Shown here: positions 53,266-62,518 of the stretch, piece by piece | Position numbering within the stretch: position 1 is the first letter of the stretch | How the letters are laid out: each line of letters begins with the position of its first letter | From: Pseudochelatococcus sp050946405 | GTDB lineage: Bacteria > Pseudomonadota > Alphaproteobacteria > Rhizobiales > Beijerinckiaceae | DNA length: 64,000 bases | Assembly (NCBI RefSeq): GCF_050946405.1 | Contig: NZ_JBMNUS010000003.1 | Coordinates: 62,001 to 126,000 of the forward strand | Reading direction: 5' to 3' | Program-made: the position numbers and the translations under genes | The notes under the pieces: generated by a model | Databases searched by the model: none | Seen by the model: only the letters and a program-made list of their open reading frames with translations | Told to the model about the DNA's origin: nothing

Positions 53266-54624
53266 ATGTCCGCCGCCCCGCATCCCGCGCCTGTCGCCGC
53301 CCGCCCGTCCGGCCCGCTCAAGGGCCGGGTGCGCGTGCCGGGCGACAAGTCCATCTCCCACCGCGCCCTGCTGTTCGGCCTGCTGGCCATTGGCGAAACA
53401 CATGTTTCCGGCCTGCTCGAAGGCGAGGACGTGTTGCGCACGGCCGATGCGGTGCGCGCGCTCGGCGGCGTCGCGGAGCGGCTCGGCGACGGGGAGTGGC
53501 GCGTCGTGGGCGTCGGCGTCGGCGGTCTGAGCCAGCCCGAGGGCGTGCTCGATTTCGGCAATGCCGGCACCGGCTCGCGGCTGACGATCGGCGTCGCCGC
53601 CGGGCATCCGATCACCGCGACGTTCGACGGCGACGCCTCGCTGCGCAAGCGGCCCATGCGGCGCATCGTCGATCCGCTGGCGCTGATGGGCGCGGAGGTG
53701 GTTTCGGAGGCTGAAGGCGGGCGGCTGCCGCTGACGATTCGCGGCCCGCGCGAGCCCGCGCCGATCGTGTACGAAACGCCGGTGCCCTCGGCGCAGATCA
53801 AGTCGGCCGTGCTGCTCGCCGCGCTCAATGCGCCGGGCAAGACGACCGTGATCGAGAAGGAGGCGTCGCGCGACCATACCGAACGCCTGCTGCGCCACTT
53901 CGGCGCGGAGGTTGTCGTGGAGCCGCACGGCGCGCACGGCAGGCGCATCACGCTCACCGGCCAGCCGGTGCTGCGCGCCGCGCCCGTCGCCGTGCCGGCC
54001 GATCCCTCTTCCGCCGCGTTTCCGCTGGTGGCGGCGCTCGTCGTGCCGGGTTCCGACATCGTGCTGGAAAGCGTGATGACCAACCCGCTGCGCACCGGCC
54101 TCATCACCACGCTACGCGAAATGGGCGCGGATATCGAGGAGCTGAACGCGCGCGAGGAGGGCGGCGAGACGGTGGCCGACCTGCGCGTGCGCGCGAGCGC
54201 CCTGAAGGGCGTCGACGTGCCGGCGGAACGGGCGCCCTCGATGATCGACGAATATCCGGTGCTGGCGGTGGCGGCGGCCTTCGCCGAGGGCGAGACGCGC
54301 ATGCGCGGCCTGCACGAACTGCGCGTGAAGGAATCGGACCGCCTTCAGGCGGTGGCGGACGGCCTTGCCGCGGCGGGCGTCACGGCGCGCATCGAGGGCG
54401 ACGATCTCGTCGTCACCGGCGGCGGCGTGCGGGGCGGGGGCGTGGCCGCGACGCATCTCGACCACCGCATCGCCATGTCGTTCCTCGTGCTGGGGCTTGC
54501 GGCGCGCGAGGGCATGCGCGTCGACGACGGGGCGATGATCGCCACGAGCTTCCCGTCCTTCGTGCCGCTGATGCGCGAACTCGGCGGCGATATCGCCGAA
54601 GACCTCGACGGGGCGGGGCGGTGA
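53266..54624 (+). CDS. aroA: 3-Phosphoshikimate 1-carboxyvinyltransferase (EPSP synthase), class II
   Basis: 452 residues. GDKSISHRALLFG (Lys at 28), GNAGTGSRLT near 99-108, RDHTERLL and SAQIKSAVLLA place it with class II enzymes. The position that is Ala in the glyphosate-tolerant Agrobacterium CP4 enzyme (GNAATG) is Gly here (Gly101), so a sensitive active site is expected. Ends with a GTGA overlap into cmk. Confidence 0.95.
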   Translation: MSAAPHPAPVAARPSGPLKGRVRVPGDKSISHRALLFGLLAIGETHVSGLLEGEDVLRTADAVRALGGVAERLGDGEWRVVGVGVGGLSQPEGVLDFGNAGTGSRLTIGVAAGHPITATFDGDASLRKRPMRRIVDPLALMGAEVVSEAEGGRLPLTIRGPREPAPIVYETPVPSAQIKSAVLLAALNAPGKTTVIEKEASRDHTERLLRHFGAEVVVEPHGAHGRRITLTGQPVLRAAPVAVPADPSSAAFPLVAALVVPGSDIVLESVMTNPLRTGLITTLREMGADIEELNAREEGGETVADLRVRASALKGVDVPAERAPSMIDEYPVLAVAAAFAEGETRMRGLHELRVKESDRLQAVADGLAAAGVTARIEGDDLVVTGGGVRGGGVAATHLDHRIAMSFLVLGLAAREGMRVDDGAMIATSFPSFVPLMRELGGDIAEDLDGAGR

Positions 54625-55244
54625 TCGTCGCCATCGACGGCCCGGCCGCCTCGGGCAAGGGAACGCTGGCGAAGCGCCTCGCGGCGCACTACGGCCTGCC
54701 GTATCTCGACACGGGCATGCTCTATCGGGGCGTGGCGCGGCGGATGCTGGACGCGGGCGCGCCGCTCGACGACGCCGGGGCGGCAACGGAATTCGCGCAG
54801 GCGTTCACGCCCGGCTCCGACGACGACGAGCGGCTGCGCGGGCGGGACATGGGCGAGGCGGCTTCCATCGTCGCCGCGCATCCGCCGGTGCGCGAAGCGC
54901 TGCTCGCGCTCCAGCGCGCCTTCGCCCGGCAACCGGGCGGGGCGGTGCTCGACGGGCGCGACATCGGCACGGTGATCTGCCCCGACGCAGACATCAAGCT
55001 GTTCATCACCGCCACGCCGGAAGTGCGGGCGCACCGGCGCGCGCTGGAATTCGCGGCGCGGGGCGAGGCTGTCGACGAGGCCGCGATCCTGGCGGAAATC
55101 CGCCAGCGCGACGCGCGCGACGCGCAACGCGCCGCAGCGCCTCTGACGATGGCCGCCGACGCCGTGATGCTCGATACGTCCGGGCTCGACGTCGCCGGCG
55201 TCGTCGCGGCGGCGCTGGCGATCGTCGAAGGCAAGCTGCGGTAA
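54621..55244 (+). CDS. cmk: Cytidylate kinase
   Basis: 207 residues with the P-loop GPAASGKGT and LDTGMLYRGVAR typical of CMP kinase. GTG start overlaps the aroA stop (GTGA). In most alphaproteobacteria aroA-cmk is followed by rpsA; here it is followed by a repeat and the convergent CorA gene. Its final codons ggcaagctgcggtaa resemble the family A linker. Confidence 0.93.
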   Translation: MIVAIDGPAASGKGTLAKRLAAHYGLPYLDTGMLYRGVARRMLDAGAPLDDAGAATEFAQAFTPGSDDDERLRGRDMGEAASIVAAHPPVREALLALQRAFARQPGGAVLDGRDIGTVICPDADIKLFITATPEVRAHRRALEFAARGEAVDEAAILAEIRQRDARDAQRAAAPLTMAADAVMLDTSGLDVAGVVAAALAIVEGKLR

Positions 55245-55302
55245 GCGGTAAAATGTAAAATCCGGAGCGGCGTGACGATTCCGCTTGGATGCACGCCGCT
55301 CT
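55245..55302. repeat. Dispersed palindromic element, family A, half copy 4
   Basis: Linker gcggtaaaat (55245-55254) and hairpin 2 arms ggagcggcgt/acgccgct without hairpin 1. It lies exactly between the convergent cmk and CorA stops and ends within the CorA stop codon. Confidence 0.82.
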
Positions 55303-56347
55303 AACGGTTTTTCACGAAGCGGCGCAGCACGAAGTAGGTGGCGGCGATGCTGCCCCCCAGCAGCAGCATGCTCCACCAGAAGCCGCCCGGGGTTTCGTCG
55401 AGCGGCAGGCTGGCGACGTTCATGCCGAAGATGCCGGCGATCAGCGCCGGCGGCATGAAGAAGGTCGTCATCATGGTGACGATGTACAGGCTGCGGTTCG
55501 ATTCGTTGGCGATGCGGGTGGATATCTCGTCCTGAAGGATCTTGGCGCGCCCCTGTTCGGCGATCGTGTCGTGGTCGAGCGCCTCAAGGCGCTCCACATA
55601 TGTCTGAAGCGCCTTGCGCCGGTGCTTGAAGGACGTGATCGCTTCCGCGCGCTCGACGTGGAACAGCGTTTGCCGCAGCATCAGCGTATGGCGATGCAGG
55701 CGCGCGACGCCGCGGCGCAGGGGGCCGAGCGACTGCGCGGTATCGTTTTTCATCCGTTCGCCGAGCACATGGTCCTCGATGTCGTCCAGCTCGTCGGACG
55801 CCTCCGCGCCGATGTCCTCCAGCCGCTGCACAATCTGTCCGACGATGGCGCCGACAAGCGCGAACGGCCCCATGTAGCGCTCGCCGCGATCGGTAGCGGC
55901 GATGATCGCGGCGATGGCGGCGATCTTTCGCCGTCTGCCCGTGATGAGGAAATTTTCGCCCAGCAGGCAATGCAGGAAGGTCACTTCGTCGGTGGGCGTG
56001 TCGAAGTCCAGCGCGCTGTCGGGCAGGCTGAAGCTGAGCACGCCCTCCTGGCTGATCACCGAGCGGCGGGCCGAGCTGGTGATGAAGCGCTGGCGCAGCG
56101 CCTCCGGCACGAAGGGCTGGCTGCCGATCCAGTTGCGCGCGCGCGTGTCGACGAGATCGACGTGAATCCACACGAAGCCCCGCGCGCCGTCTTCCGTTTC
56201 CGGGCTGACAAACGTGTCGAGGTCGATGGCCGGCGGGTGCTCCTCCCGCACGCCGATCCAGTGCGCGAGTCCGTCGACGTCGAAACGGCACAGCCACATC
56301 GTATCGCGCGTGTCGTTGGTAATGGTCGCCAGAGGTTGTTGCTGCAT
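55301..56347 (-). CDS. CorA/ZntB family divalent cation transporter
   Basis: 348 residues: large N-terminal cytoplasmic domain, two C-terminal helices (LYIVTMMTTFFMPPALIAGIFGMNV and WWSMLLLGGSIAATYFVL) with the GMN selectivity motif. Family members move Mg, Co, Ni or Zn. Convergent with cmk and sharing a repeat at its end. Confidence 0.92.
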   Translation of the reverse strand: MQQQPLATITNDTRDTMWLCRFDVDGLAHWIGVREEHPPAIDLDTFVSPETEDGARGFVWIHVDLVDTRARNWIGSQPFVPEALRQRFITSSARRSVISQEGVLSFSLPDSALDFDTPTDEVTFLHCLLGENFLITGRRRKIAAIAAIIAATDRGERYMGPFALVGAIVGQIVQRLEDIGAEASDELDDIEDHVLGERMKNDTAQSLGPLRRGVARLHRHTLMLRQTLFHVERAEAITSFKHRRKALQTYVERLEALDHDTIAEQGRAKILQDEISTRIANESNRSLYIVTMMTTFFMPPALIAGIFGMNVASLPLDETPGGFWWSMLLLGGSIAATYFVLRRFVKNR

Positions 56348-56601
56348 GGTCTAACTTCTGTGTCGCCTGCCGGAGCGAAGTCCGGCTGATCCCGTCGAAG
56401 GCTTCCAAATGGTCGCCGGAACTTCTTGTCCGCGCAATGTCCGACACGCGAATGACGGCTGCCGCGCCGATCGTCGCGCCGACGGTTCGCCGCCTGCGCC
56501 GAAAAAGCGCTATGCTGCCTTCAAACGCCTGTTGTAGTGTGAATCGAGGCGGTTATCGAGGTTGTTCGGATGGAGAAGGCGGACTGCATGGGAACCGGTC
56601 T

Positions 56602-57021
56602 ATGACTGCCGTGAGGTTGGCGCTTGTCGCCCACGATGCCAAGAAGGACGAGATGGCCTCTTTCGCGGAGCGCCATCGGACCTTTCTCGGCGATTGCACG
56701 CTGTTCGCGACCGGCACCACCGGGCTGCGAATCATGGAGCGCTGCCCGGAACTCGACGTCAGACGGCTGAAGAGCGGTCCCTATGGCGGCGATCAGCAGA
56801 TCGGCGCGCTGATCGCCGAGAGCGGCATCGACGCGCTGATCTTTTTCGTCGATCCGCTCTCGCCCATGCCGCACGATGTCGATGTGAAGGCGCTGATGCG
56901 CGTGGCGCTCGTTTACGACGTGCCGATGGCTCTCAACCGCGCCAGCGCCGAAATGGTGCTGGCCGGGCTGGCGCGCGGGGAAGGGTCCGCCGTCGAGGCA
57001 GAGGCAGGCGGGCGGGCGTGA
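56602..57021 (+). CDS. mgsA: Methylglyoxal synthase
   Basis: 139 residues matching MgsA: ALVAHDAKKDEM, ATGTTGLRI, SGPYGGDQQIGALI with the catalytic Asp at 64, and FFVDPLSPMPHDVDVKAL. Converts dihydroxyacetone phosphate to methylglyoxal and phosphate. ATG 56602. Confidence 0.93.
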   Translation: MTAVRLALVAHDAKKDEMASFAERHRTFLGDCTLFATGTTGLRIMERCPELDVRRLKSGPYGGDQQIGALIAESGIDALIFFVDPLSPMPHDVDVKALMRVALVYDVPMALNRASAEMVLAGLARGEGSAVEAEAGGRA

Positions 57022-57063
57022 GCCGGCAGGCACGGGCGCGAGCGGGCGGCCTGTTCTCGGTTT

Positions 57064-57651
57064 TCAGGCGGGGAGCGCGTCTTTCTCGGCGGCGGCCTCG
57101 GCCTCCGGCCCGGCTTCCTCCGTCTTCGTCAGCGCCATGATCTGATCCGCGACCGTCGCGATCCGCTGGCGCAGCAGCGCGTTTTCCTGCGTGACGGGAT
57201 TGGCGGCGAGGATGGCGAGCCGGGTTTCGAGGTCGACGATAGCGATGCGTCTGGCGTCGCGGTCTTCGGTCACGGCGTCGAGTTCCGCCGTCAACCGCTC
57301 TTCCTCGCGCCGCAGGGTCTCGTTGTCCTGCCGAAGCGTTTCCAGCGTCGCGGCGTCGGCAAGCGTCTGCCGGCGCAGGGTCGCCTCGATGGCGCCCGCT
57401 TCCGTCCGGTGCCGCGCGCGCGCCTCGCGTTCCTTTTCGAGCAGGCGCTCGGCCTTGCGCAGCGCCACCGCGCCTTCGGCGCGGATGTAGTCCATCTGCG
57501 CCGTGAGTTCGTCGGTGGAGACGGGAAACTGTGCCTCCAGCCGTCGCCGCGCGAGACGAGCGGCCCGCGCGTTGATGCCGGGCAGGATCATCAGCGCCAG
57601 CACGGCGGCCGTCAGGAAGCCGGCCGCGAAGATCAGGATGGTTTCAAGCAC
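57064..57651 (-). CDS. Membrane-anchored coiled-coil protein, function unknown
   Basis: 195 residues: N-terminal helix (ILIFAAGFLTAAVLALMILPGI) and a long charged coiled-coil (about 50-185) ending in an acidic tail. No family recognised. Convergent with mgsA; 28 bases downstream of the DUF1134 gene in the same direction. Confidence 0.75.
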   Translation of the reverse strand: MLETILIFAAGFLTAAVLALMILPGINARAARLARRRLEAQFPVSTDELTAQMDYIRAEGAVALRKAERLLEKEREARARHRTEAGAIEATLRRQTLADAATLETLRQDNETLRREEERLTAELDAVTEDRDARRIAIVDLETRLAILAANPVTQENALLRQRIATVADQIMALTKTEEAGPEAEAAAEKDALPA

Positions 57652-57679
57652 GTCAGGACGTCATCCTCGGGACTGCATG

Positions 57680-58363
57680 TCAGAACGGATTCCAGGTGGC
57701 CTGCGGCGTGAACTTGAGGTAGCCGATGTTGATGCCGAGCTTCAACCCCACGCCGGTGCGGATCGGCACGAGCAGCACGTCCTGCCCGTTTTCTCCCCGC
57801 CCGCCGAGCGCCGAAACGGCGAAGCCGGCGACCAGATAGGCCGAACCGTCCAGGCCGGCGAAACGCTGAAACATATGGTCGATCGACGGCAGGTGATAGA
57901 CGAGTATCATCGTCCTGTTGCCGGAGCCGCCGAAATCGAACCCCAGCGAGGGGCCTTGCCAGAAAACGTTCCGCTCGCCCGCGCCGCCCGTGTTGATGCC
58001 GCGCGTGTAGAGCTTGCCCTCGCCGTAGCGCAGCCCGCCGAAGAAGGCGCCGGCGGCTTCCTGCCCCAGAATGTAGCCGTTGGGCCTGCCCCAGCGCTGA
58101 AAGACGTCCTGCACCGCGAGCGCCAGCCCGCGCGAGGCCGAGCCGAAGAAGCGATGCCCCGAATCGACGATCTCCTCCACGTTGAAGGTTTCGCCGCCCT
58201 CGGGCGCGGGCTGGAAGCCGGGCGGCGGTTGCTGGGCGAGGGCCGTGCGGCCGGTCGGCAGCGCCGCGAGGCCGGCGCTCGCCGAAAGGGCGAGCATCGT
58301 GCGCCGTGTGACATCCGGCCGCGCGAAACCCCGCCGCTTCGTGTCGCGCGATGACGTATCCAT
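57680..58363 (-). CDS. DUF1134 domain protein with Tat-type signal
   Basis: 227 residues. Twin-arginine signal (TRRTMLALSASAG) ending at LAQ, then the DUF1134 domain (VDSGHRFFGSASRGLALAVQDVFQRWGRPNGYILGQEA...RTGVGLKLGINIGYLKFTPQATWNPF), similar to the Ysc84-like lipid-binding fold. Common in Hyphomicrobiales; function unknown. Confidence 0.88.
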   Translation of the reverse strand: MDTSSRDTKRRGFARPDVTRRTMLALSASAGLAALPTGRTALAQQPPPGFQPAPEGGETFNVEEIVDSGHRFFGSASRGLALAVQDVFQRWGRPNGYILGQEAAGAFFGGLRYGEGKLYTRGINTGGAGERNVFWQGPSLGFDFGGSGNRTMILVYHLPSIDHMFQRFAGLDGSAYLVAGFAVSALGGRGENGQDVLLVPIRTGVGLKLGINIGYLKFTPQATWNPF

Positions 58364-58475
58364 GCGCTGTTCCTCCTGAGGCGTCGCCGGTCGGCCCCTG
58401 CCGCCGGTCTGCGACGGCCGGAGCAGTATTCATGTCGACTGTGGCTGTCACGAGGCGATCGCCGTCGCGCTTCTT

Positions 58476-59420
58476 TCACGGCCGGATGAAGATGTCGACG
58501 CAGCTACAATCGCCCCATGCGATGAATGGTCCGTTAACATGGCCCTCGTGCCGGCACCCGTAGGCGAAGGGGTTGCCGGCCGCATCGGTGACGATGCCGC
58601 CCGCCGCGCGCAGCACGGCGTCTCCCGCCGCCGTATCCCATTCCATGGTGGGGCCGAAACGCGGATAGACGTCCGCCTCGCCCTGCGCGACGACGCAGAA
58701 CTTGACCGACGAGGAAGCGGAGCGGCGTTCGCGCACGGGCAGGCGCGCCAGAAAATCCTCGGTGCGGCCGTCTCCGTGACGCCGGCTCGCGAGCGCCGTC
58801 AGCCCCCCGGCGGGCGCCTTGCGGGTGTGGATGGCGCGCCAGTCGCCCCGCGCCGGGCGCGGCTCGTGCGGCGCGCGCTTCGTGGCGGCCGCATGGGCGC
58901 CGCCGATCCACAGCAGGCCGCTGGCCGGCGCGTAGACCGCCCCCGCGACAGGTGCGCCGTCGACGATCGCCGCGATGTTGACCGTGTATTCGAGGCCGCC
59001 GGTGGTGAAGTCGCGCGTGCCGTCGAGCGGATCGACGAGAAAGAAGGCCCGGCCGGCCGCCACGTCGCGCGGGCTCTCGCCGGTTTCGGCGCGTGCCGCC
59101 GTGTCTTCTTCGGCGATGACGGGCACGTCGGGGAAATGCGCTGCCAGCGCATCGAGAATGTAGCGCTCCGCCTCCACGTCCGCATCCGTGTAGCGCGAGC
59201 CGTCCGGTTTGGTGTAGACGTTGAAGCCGCGCGCGACCGCCGCCAGGATGAGGCCGCCGGCAAGGCGCGCGATCTCGCCGAGATGGTCGGCGAGGCGGTC
59301 GCGGATATCGGGCTCGCGCCACCGGAGAACGTCGCGCGTGGCGTCGTCGGGCGGGAAATCGCGCGGATCGGGGAGGGCGGGCTTGTTCGAGGACGTGGGC
59401 GCGGGCACGGGCGGTTCCAT
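58476..59420 (-). CDS. cysQ: 3'(2'),5'-Bisphosphate nucleotidase / inositol monophosphatase family
   Basis: 314 residues with the metal-site motifs VIAEEDT, DPLDGTRDF and EWDTAAGDAVLRAAGG of the FIG superfamily. Best fits CysQ, which removes PAP formed in sulfate assimilation; inositol monophosphatase is the alternative. Divergent from chpT. Confidence 0.85.
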   Translation of the reverse strand: MEPPVPAPTSSNKPALPDPRDFPPDDATRDVLRWREPDIRDRLADHLGEIARLAGGLILAAVARGFNVYTKPDGSRYTDADVEAERYILDALAAHFPDVPVIAEEDTAARAETGESPRDVAAGRAFFLVDPLDGTRDFTTGGLEYTVNIAAIVDGAPVAGAVYAPASGLLWIGGAHAAATKRAPHEPRPARGDWRAIHTRKAPAGGLTALASRRHGDGRTEDFLARLPVRERRSASSSVKFCVVAQGEADVYPRFGPTMEWDTAAGDAVLRAAGGIVTDAAGNPFAYGCRHEGHVNGPFIAWGDCSCVDIFIRP

Positions 59421-59611
59421 CCGGTTGGCCTGACGATCTGTTAACCTGATTTGGTTAGCGTGGGCTGCGGCTGCTTTTCAAGTCTGGCAGGGCCGTGTAA
59501 CAGGTTTTTTCGCACGTTGCCGGTTCGGGAGCCGCCTTGTCGCCGCGCGCCACATCGCCGCACGCCCGGGCTATCGGAACGGCAACGGATTTTCTCGCTC
59601 GCGGAGCTCCC

Positions 59612-60262
59612 ATGACTTCTGTCAACCTCGACGCACTCGACCTCGCCGCCTTGCTGTGCAGCCGGGTGTGCCACGACGTCATCAGCCCGGTGGGCGCCAT
59701 CGTCAACGGTCTCGAAGTGCTGGAGGACGAAGACGACGCCTCGATGAAGGAGTTCGCGCTCGATCTCATCAAGAAGAGCGCGCGTCAGGCTTCCGCCCGC
59801 CTCCAGTTCGCGCGGCTCGCCTTCGGCGCGGCCGGGTCCGCCGGCGCGGAGATCGATCTGGGCGACGCCGAGCAGGTCGCCAAGGGCTTCATTCACGACG
59901 ACAAGCTGTCGCTGGGCTGGAACGCCGAGCGCCGCCTGCTGCCCAAGAACAAGGTCAAGCTGCTGCTCAACCTCATTCTGGTGGCGACCAACGCCATTCC
60001 GCGCGGCGGGCGCATCACGGTCGATATCGATTTCGGCGCCTCGACCGCCGAAACGCGCTTCACCGTCACGGCGCAGGGGCCGCAGGCGCGCATTCCCGTC
60101 AACGCGCAGGAACTCGTCGCCGGGCGCTCCGCCACCGGCGAGGTGGACGCCCACGGCATTCAGGCGTTCTACACCGGGCTCGTGGCCAGGGCGGCGGGGC
60201 TCGACGTGAGCTTCGCCATCGACGGCGACATCGTCACCATCAGCGCCGATCCCGCCGTCTGA
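59612..60262 (+). CDS. chpT: Histidine phosphotransferase ChpT
   Basis: 216 residues. The phosphoacceptor helix reads CSRVCHDVISPVGAIVNGLEVLED (His21), followed by a degenerate kinase-like domain with the N-box region LLLNLILVATNAIPRGG but no ATP-binding G boxes, as in ChpT. It passes phosphate from CckA to CtrA and CpdR, controlling the alphaproteobacterial cell cycle. ATG 59612 follows cggag. Convergent, back to back, with the flavoprotein gene. Confidence 0.93.
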   Translation: MTSVNLDALDLAALLCSRVCHDVISPVGAIVNGLEVLEDEDDASMKEFALDLIKKSARQASARLQFARLAFGAAGSAGAEIDLGDAEQVAKGFIHDDKLSLGWNAERRLLPKNKVKLLLNLILVATNAIPRGGRITVDIDFGASTAETRFTVTAQGPQARIPVNAQELVAGRSATGEVDAHGIQAFYTGLVARAAGLDVSFAIDGDIVTISADPAV

Positions 60263-61504
60263 TCAGGCGGTCGCGCCCGCCAGATACCGCAGGATGCCGC
60301 ATGCCGCCGCGTGGCCGGTGGCGAATGTCGCCTGCAACAGATAGCCGCCGGTCGGCGCTTCCCAGTCGAGCATCTCGCCGGCGGCGAACACGCCGGGCTT
60401 CCGGCGCAGCATGAAGGCGTCGTCGAGTTCCGCCATGCGGACGCCGCCCGCCGACGAGATGGCGCGCGCCAGCGGCTGCGTGCCGGTGAGGCGCAGCGGC
60501 ACGGCCTTGACGAGCGCTGCGAGCGCCTGCGGCGAGGCGGGCAGCGGGCCGGGCTCGCGCACCAGCAGCGCCGCCGCCGGCGACAGGCCGGCGACCTTGC
60601 GCAGGGTGGTCGATGCCGATTGGCCCGCGCGCGCCCGCTCCAGCCGCCAGGCGAGTTCGGCCACGCTCATGCCGGTTTGCAGGTCGATGGTCAGAACGGC
60701 CTCGCCATCGCGGTCGATGGCGTCGCGCAGCGCCGCCGACAGCGCATAGACCGCGCCGCCCTCGATGCCGCTCGCCGTGATCATCGCCTCGCCGTTGGCG
60801 GTGAGCCCTTCCGCATGGAGCGCGACGCGCTTCAGCGGCTCGCCCTCGGCGCGGGCGCGGAAGACATCGGACCAGGCAACCGTGAAACCGCAATTGGCCG
60901 GGCGCAGATCGGCGACCGCGACGCCCATGTCGCGCAGCGTCCCGACCCAGCCGCCATCCGATCCCAGACGCGGCCACGACGCGCCGCCGAGCGCGAGCAG
61001 CGTGGCATCCGCGGCGACGATGCGTTCGCCCTCCGGCGTGGCGAAGAGCAGCCCGGAGTGTGAGCCCGCGTCATCCGCAAAGCCGAGCCATCGGTGACGG
61101 AAGGCGAAGGCGACGCCGAGCTTTTCCAGCCGCCCGAGCCACGCACGCAGCAGGGGCGTCGCCTTGTAGGAGCGCGGAAAGACGCGCCGGCTCGATCCCT
61201 CGAAGGTAGGCTCGCCCAAGTCCGCGCTCCAGCCGCGCAGGCGCGCGGGCGAGAAGGCGCGGATCGCGGGTTCGAGCCAGGCGCGCGCCTCTCCGTAGCG
61301 CCGCAGGAATTGCTCCAGCGGTTCGGCGTGGGTCAGGTTGAGGCCGCCGCGCCCGGCCATCAGGAATTTTCGCGCCGGCGAGGGCATGCGCTCGAAAACG
61401 GTGACGGCATGCCCCGCGCGCGCCAGCTCCTCGGCCGCGATCAGCCCCGCCGGGCCGGCGCCGACGACGGCGACGATTTTTTTCGCATGATTGTCAGGCG
61501 ACAA
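60263..61504 (-). CDS. HI0933/BaiN family flavoprotein (TIGR03862 type)
   Basis: 413 residues. N-terminal FAD site GAGPAGLIAAEELARAGHAVTVFER with MAGRGGLNLTHAE, and C-terminal GEMLDWEAPTGGYLLQATFATGHAA. Substrate unknown. Stop touches the chpT stop (convergent, no gap). Confidence 0.88.
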   Translation of the reverse strand: MSPDNHAKKIVAVVGAGPAGLIAAEELARAGHAVTVFERMPSPARKFLMAGRGGLNLTHAEPLEQFLRRYGEARAWLEPAIRAFSPARLRGWSADLGEPTFEGSSRRVFPRSYKATPLLRAWLGRLEKLGVAFAFRHRWLGFADDAGSHSGLLFATPEGERIVAADATLLALGGASWPRLGSDGGWVGTLRDMGVAVADLRPANCGFTVAWSDVFRARAEGEPLKRVALHAEGLTANGEAMITASGIEGGAVYALSAALRDAIDRDGEAVLTIDLQTGMSVAELAWRLERARAGQSASTTLRKVAGLSPAAALLVREPGPLPASPQALAALVKAVPLRLTGTQPLARAISSAGGVRMAELDDAFMLRRKPGVFAAGEMLDWEAPTGGYLLQATFATGHAAACGILRYLAGATA

Positions 61505-61603
61505 TTTTCACTCCACGGCGGAAACGCCGCCCAAAAGCCCCCAGAGTCGAGCATGCCCCATAGCACGGCGCGGCGCGGCGCACGATTCATGTTATGAAGC
61601 GGC

Positions 61604-62344
61604 ATGCAATGGCAGGACGAAGGCATCGTGCTCGGCATCAGGCGGCACGGGGAGACGAGCGTCATCCTCGATCTGCTGACGCGCGCGCGCGGCCGTCACG
61701 CCGGGCTGGTGCGGGGCGGCCGTTCGCCGCGCCTGCAACCCGTGCTCCAGCCGGGCAATTCGGTCGCGGCCGCGTGGCAGGGACGCATCGAGAACCAGTT
61801 GGGGCACTACCGCGTCGAGGGCACGGTCTCGCGCGCGGCGCGCTTTCTCGATTCGCCGCTGTCGCTCAACGGCCTCGGCCTGCTCGCCGCGCTGCTGCGG
61901 CTGCTGCCGGAGCACGATCCCCATCCCGCCCTCTACGACGCCGCCCTGGTGGTGCTCGATCATCTCGACGATCCGCACGTCGCCCCGGTTCTGCTGGTGC
62001 GCTTCGAACTGGCGCTGCTGGCGGAATTCGGCTTCGGCCTCGATCTGGCGCAATGCGCCGTCACCGGCGCGACGCAGGAACTGGTCTATGTGTCGCCAAG
62101 ATCGGGCCGGGCGGTGTCGCTGCGCGCGGGCGCGTCCTACCATGACAGGCTGCTGCCGCTGCCCGCCTTCCTGCGGGATGCCGACAGCGGGCGGGGCTTC
62201 ATGGCGGGCGCGGGCCATCCCGGCGTTGACGCCGTGCGGCAGGGTTTTGCGCTCACCGGCCACTTCCTCGCGCGTCATCTCTTCGCCCCGCGCGATGCGC
62301 CGTTGCCGGACGCGCGCGCCCGCTTCCTCGCCCTGCTGGAATGA
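61604..62344 (+). CDS. recO: DNA repair protein RecO
   Basis: 246 residues: N-terminal OB-fold start MQWQDEGIVLGIRRHGETSVILDLLTR and a helical C-terminal domain, without the four-Cys zinc cluster found in some RecO. Loads RecA on SSB-coated DNA with RecR. Followed by a repeat, then parC. Confidence 0.93.
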   Translation: MQWQDEGIVLGIRRHGETSVILDLLTRARGRHAGLVRGGRSPRLQPVLQPGNSVAAAWQGRIENQLGHYRVEGTVSRAARFLDSPLSLNGLGLLAALLRLLPEHDPHPALYDAALVVLDHLDDPHVAPVLLVRFELALLAEFGFGLDLAQCAVTGATQELVYVSPRSGRAVSLRAGASYHDRLLPLPAFLRDADSGRGFMAGAGHPGVDAVRQGFALTGHFLARHLFAPRDAPLPDARARFLALLE

Positions 62345-62389
62345 CGGCTTGCGGCGGCGGATATCGTTCGGTATATGTTCGCGCCGGGC

Positions 62390-62485
62390 ATATTTCGGTC
62401 GGATGGAATCATCCGATCGATCGGGATGTGCCCGCAATCGACAACTTGGAGCATGCCGTCGTTTCCGTGACATGACGGCGTGCTC
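62390..62485. repeat. Family B copy 4 (inverted) and family A-like hairpin
   Basis: 62390-62424 is the inverted family B element (atttcggtcggatggaatc, atccgatcgatc). 62449-62485 is a hairpin (gagcatgccgtc/gacggcgtgctc) preceded by aacttg, as in hairpin 2 of family A. Both lie in the parC leader. Confidence 0.75.
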
Positions 62486-62518
62486 GCGTGCGGGATCGGG
62501 GCGGGTTTCAGGGATTCG

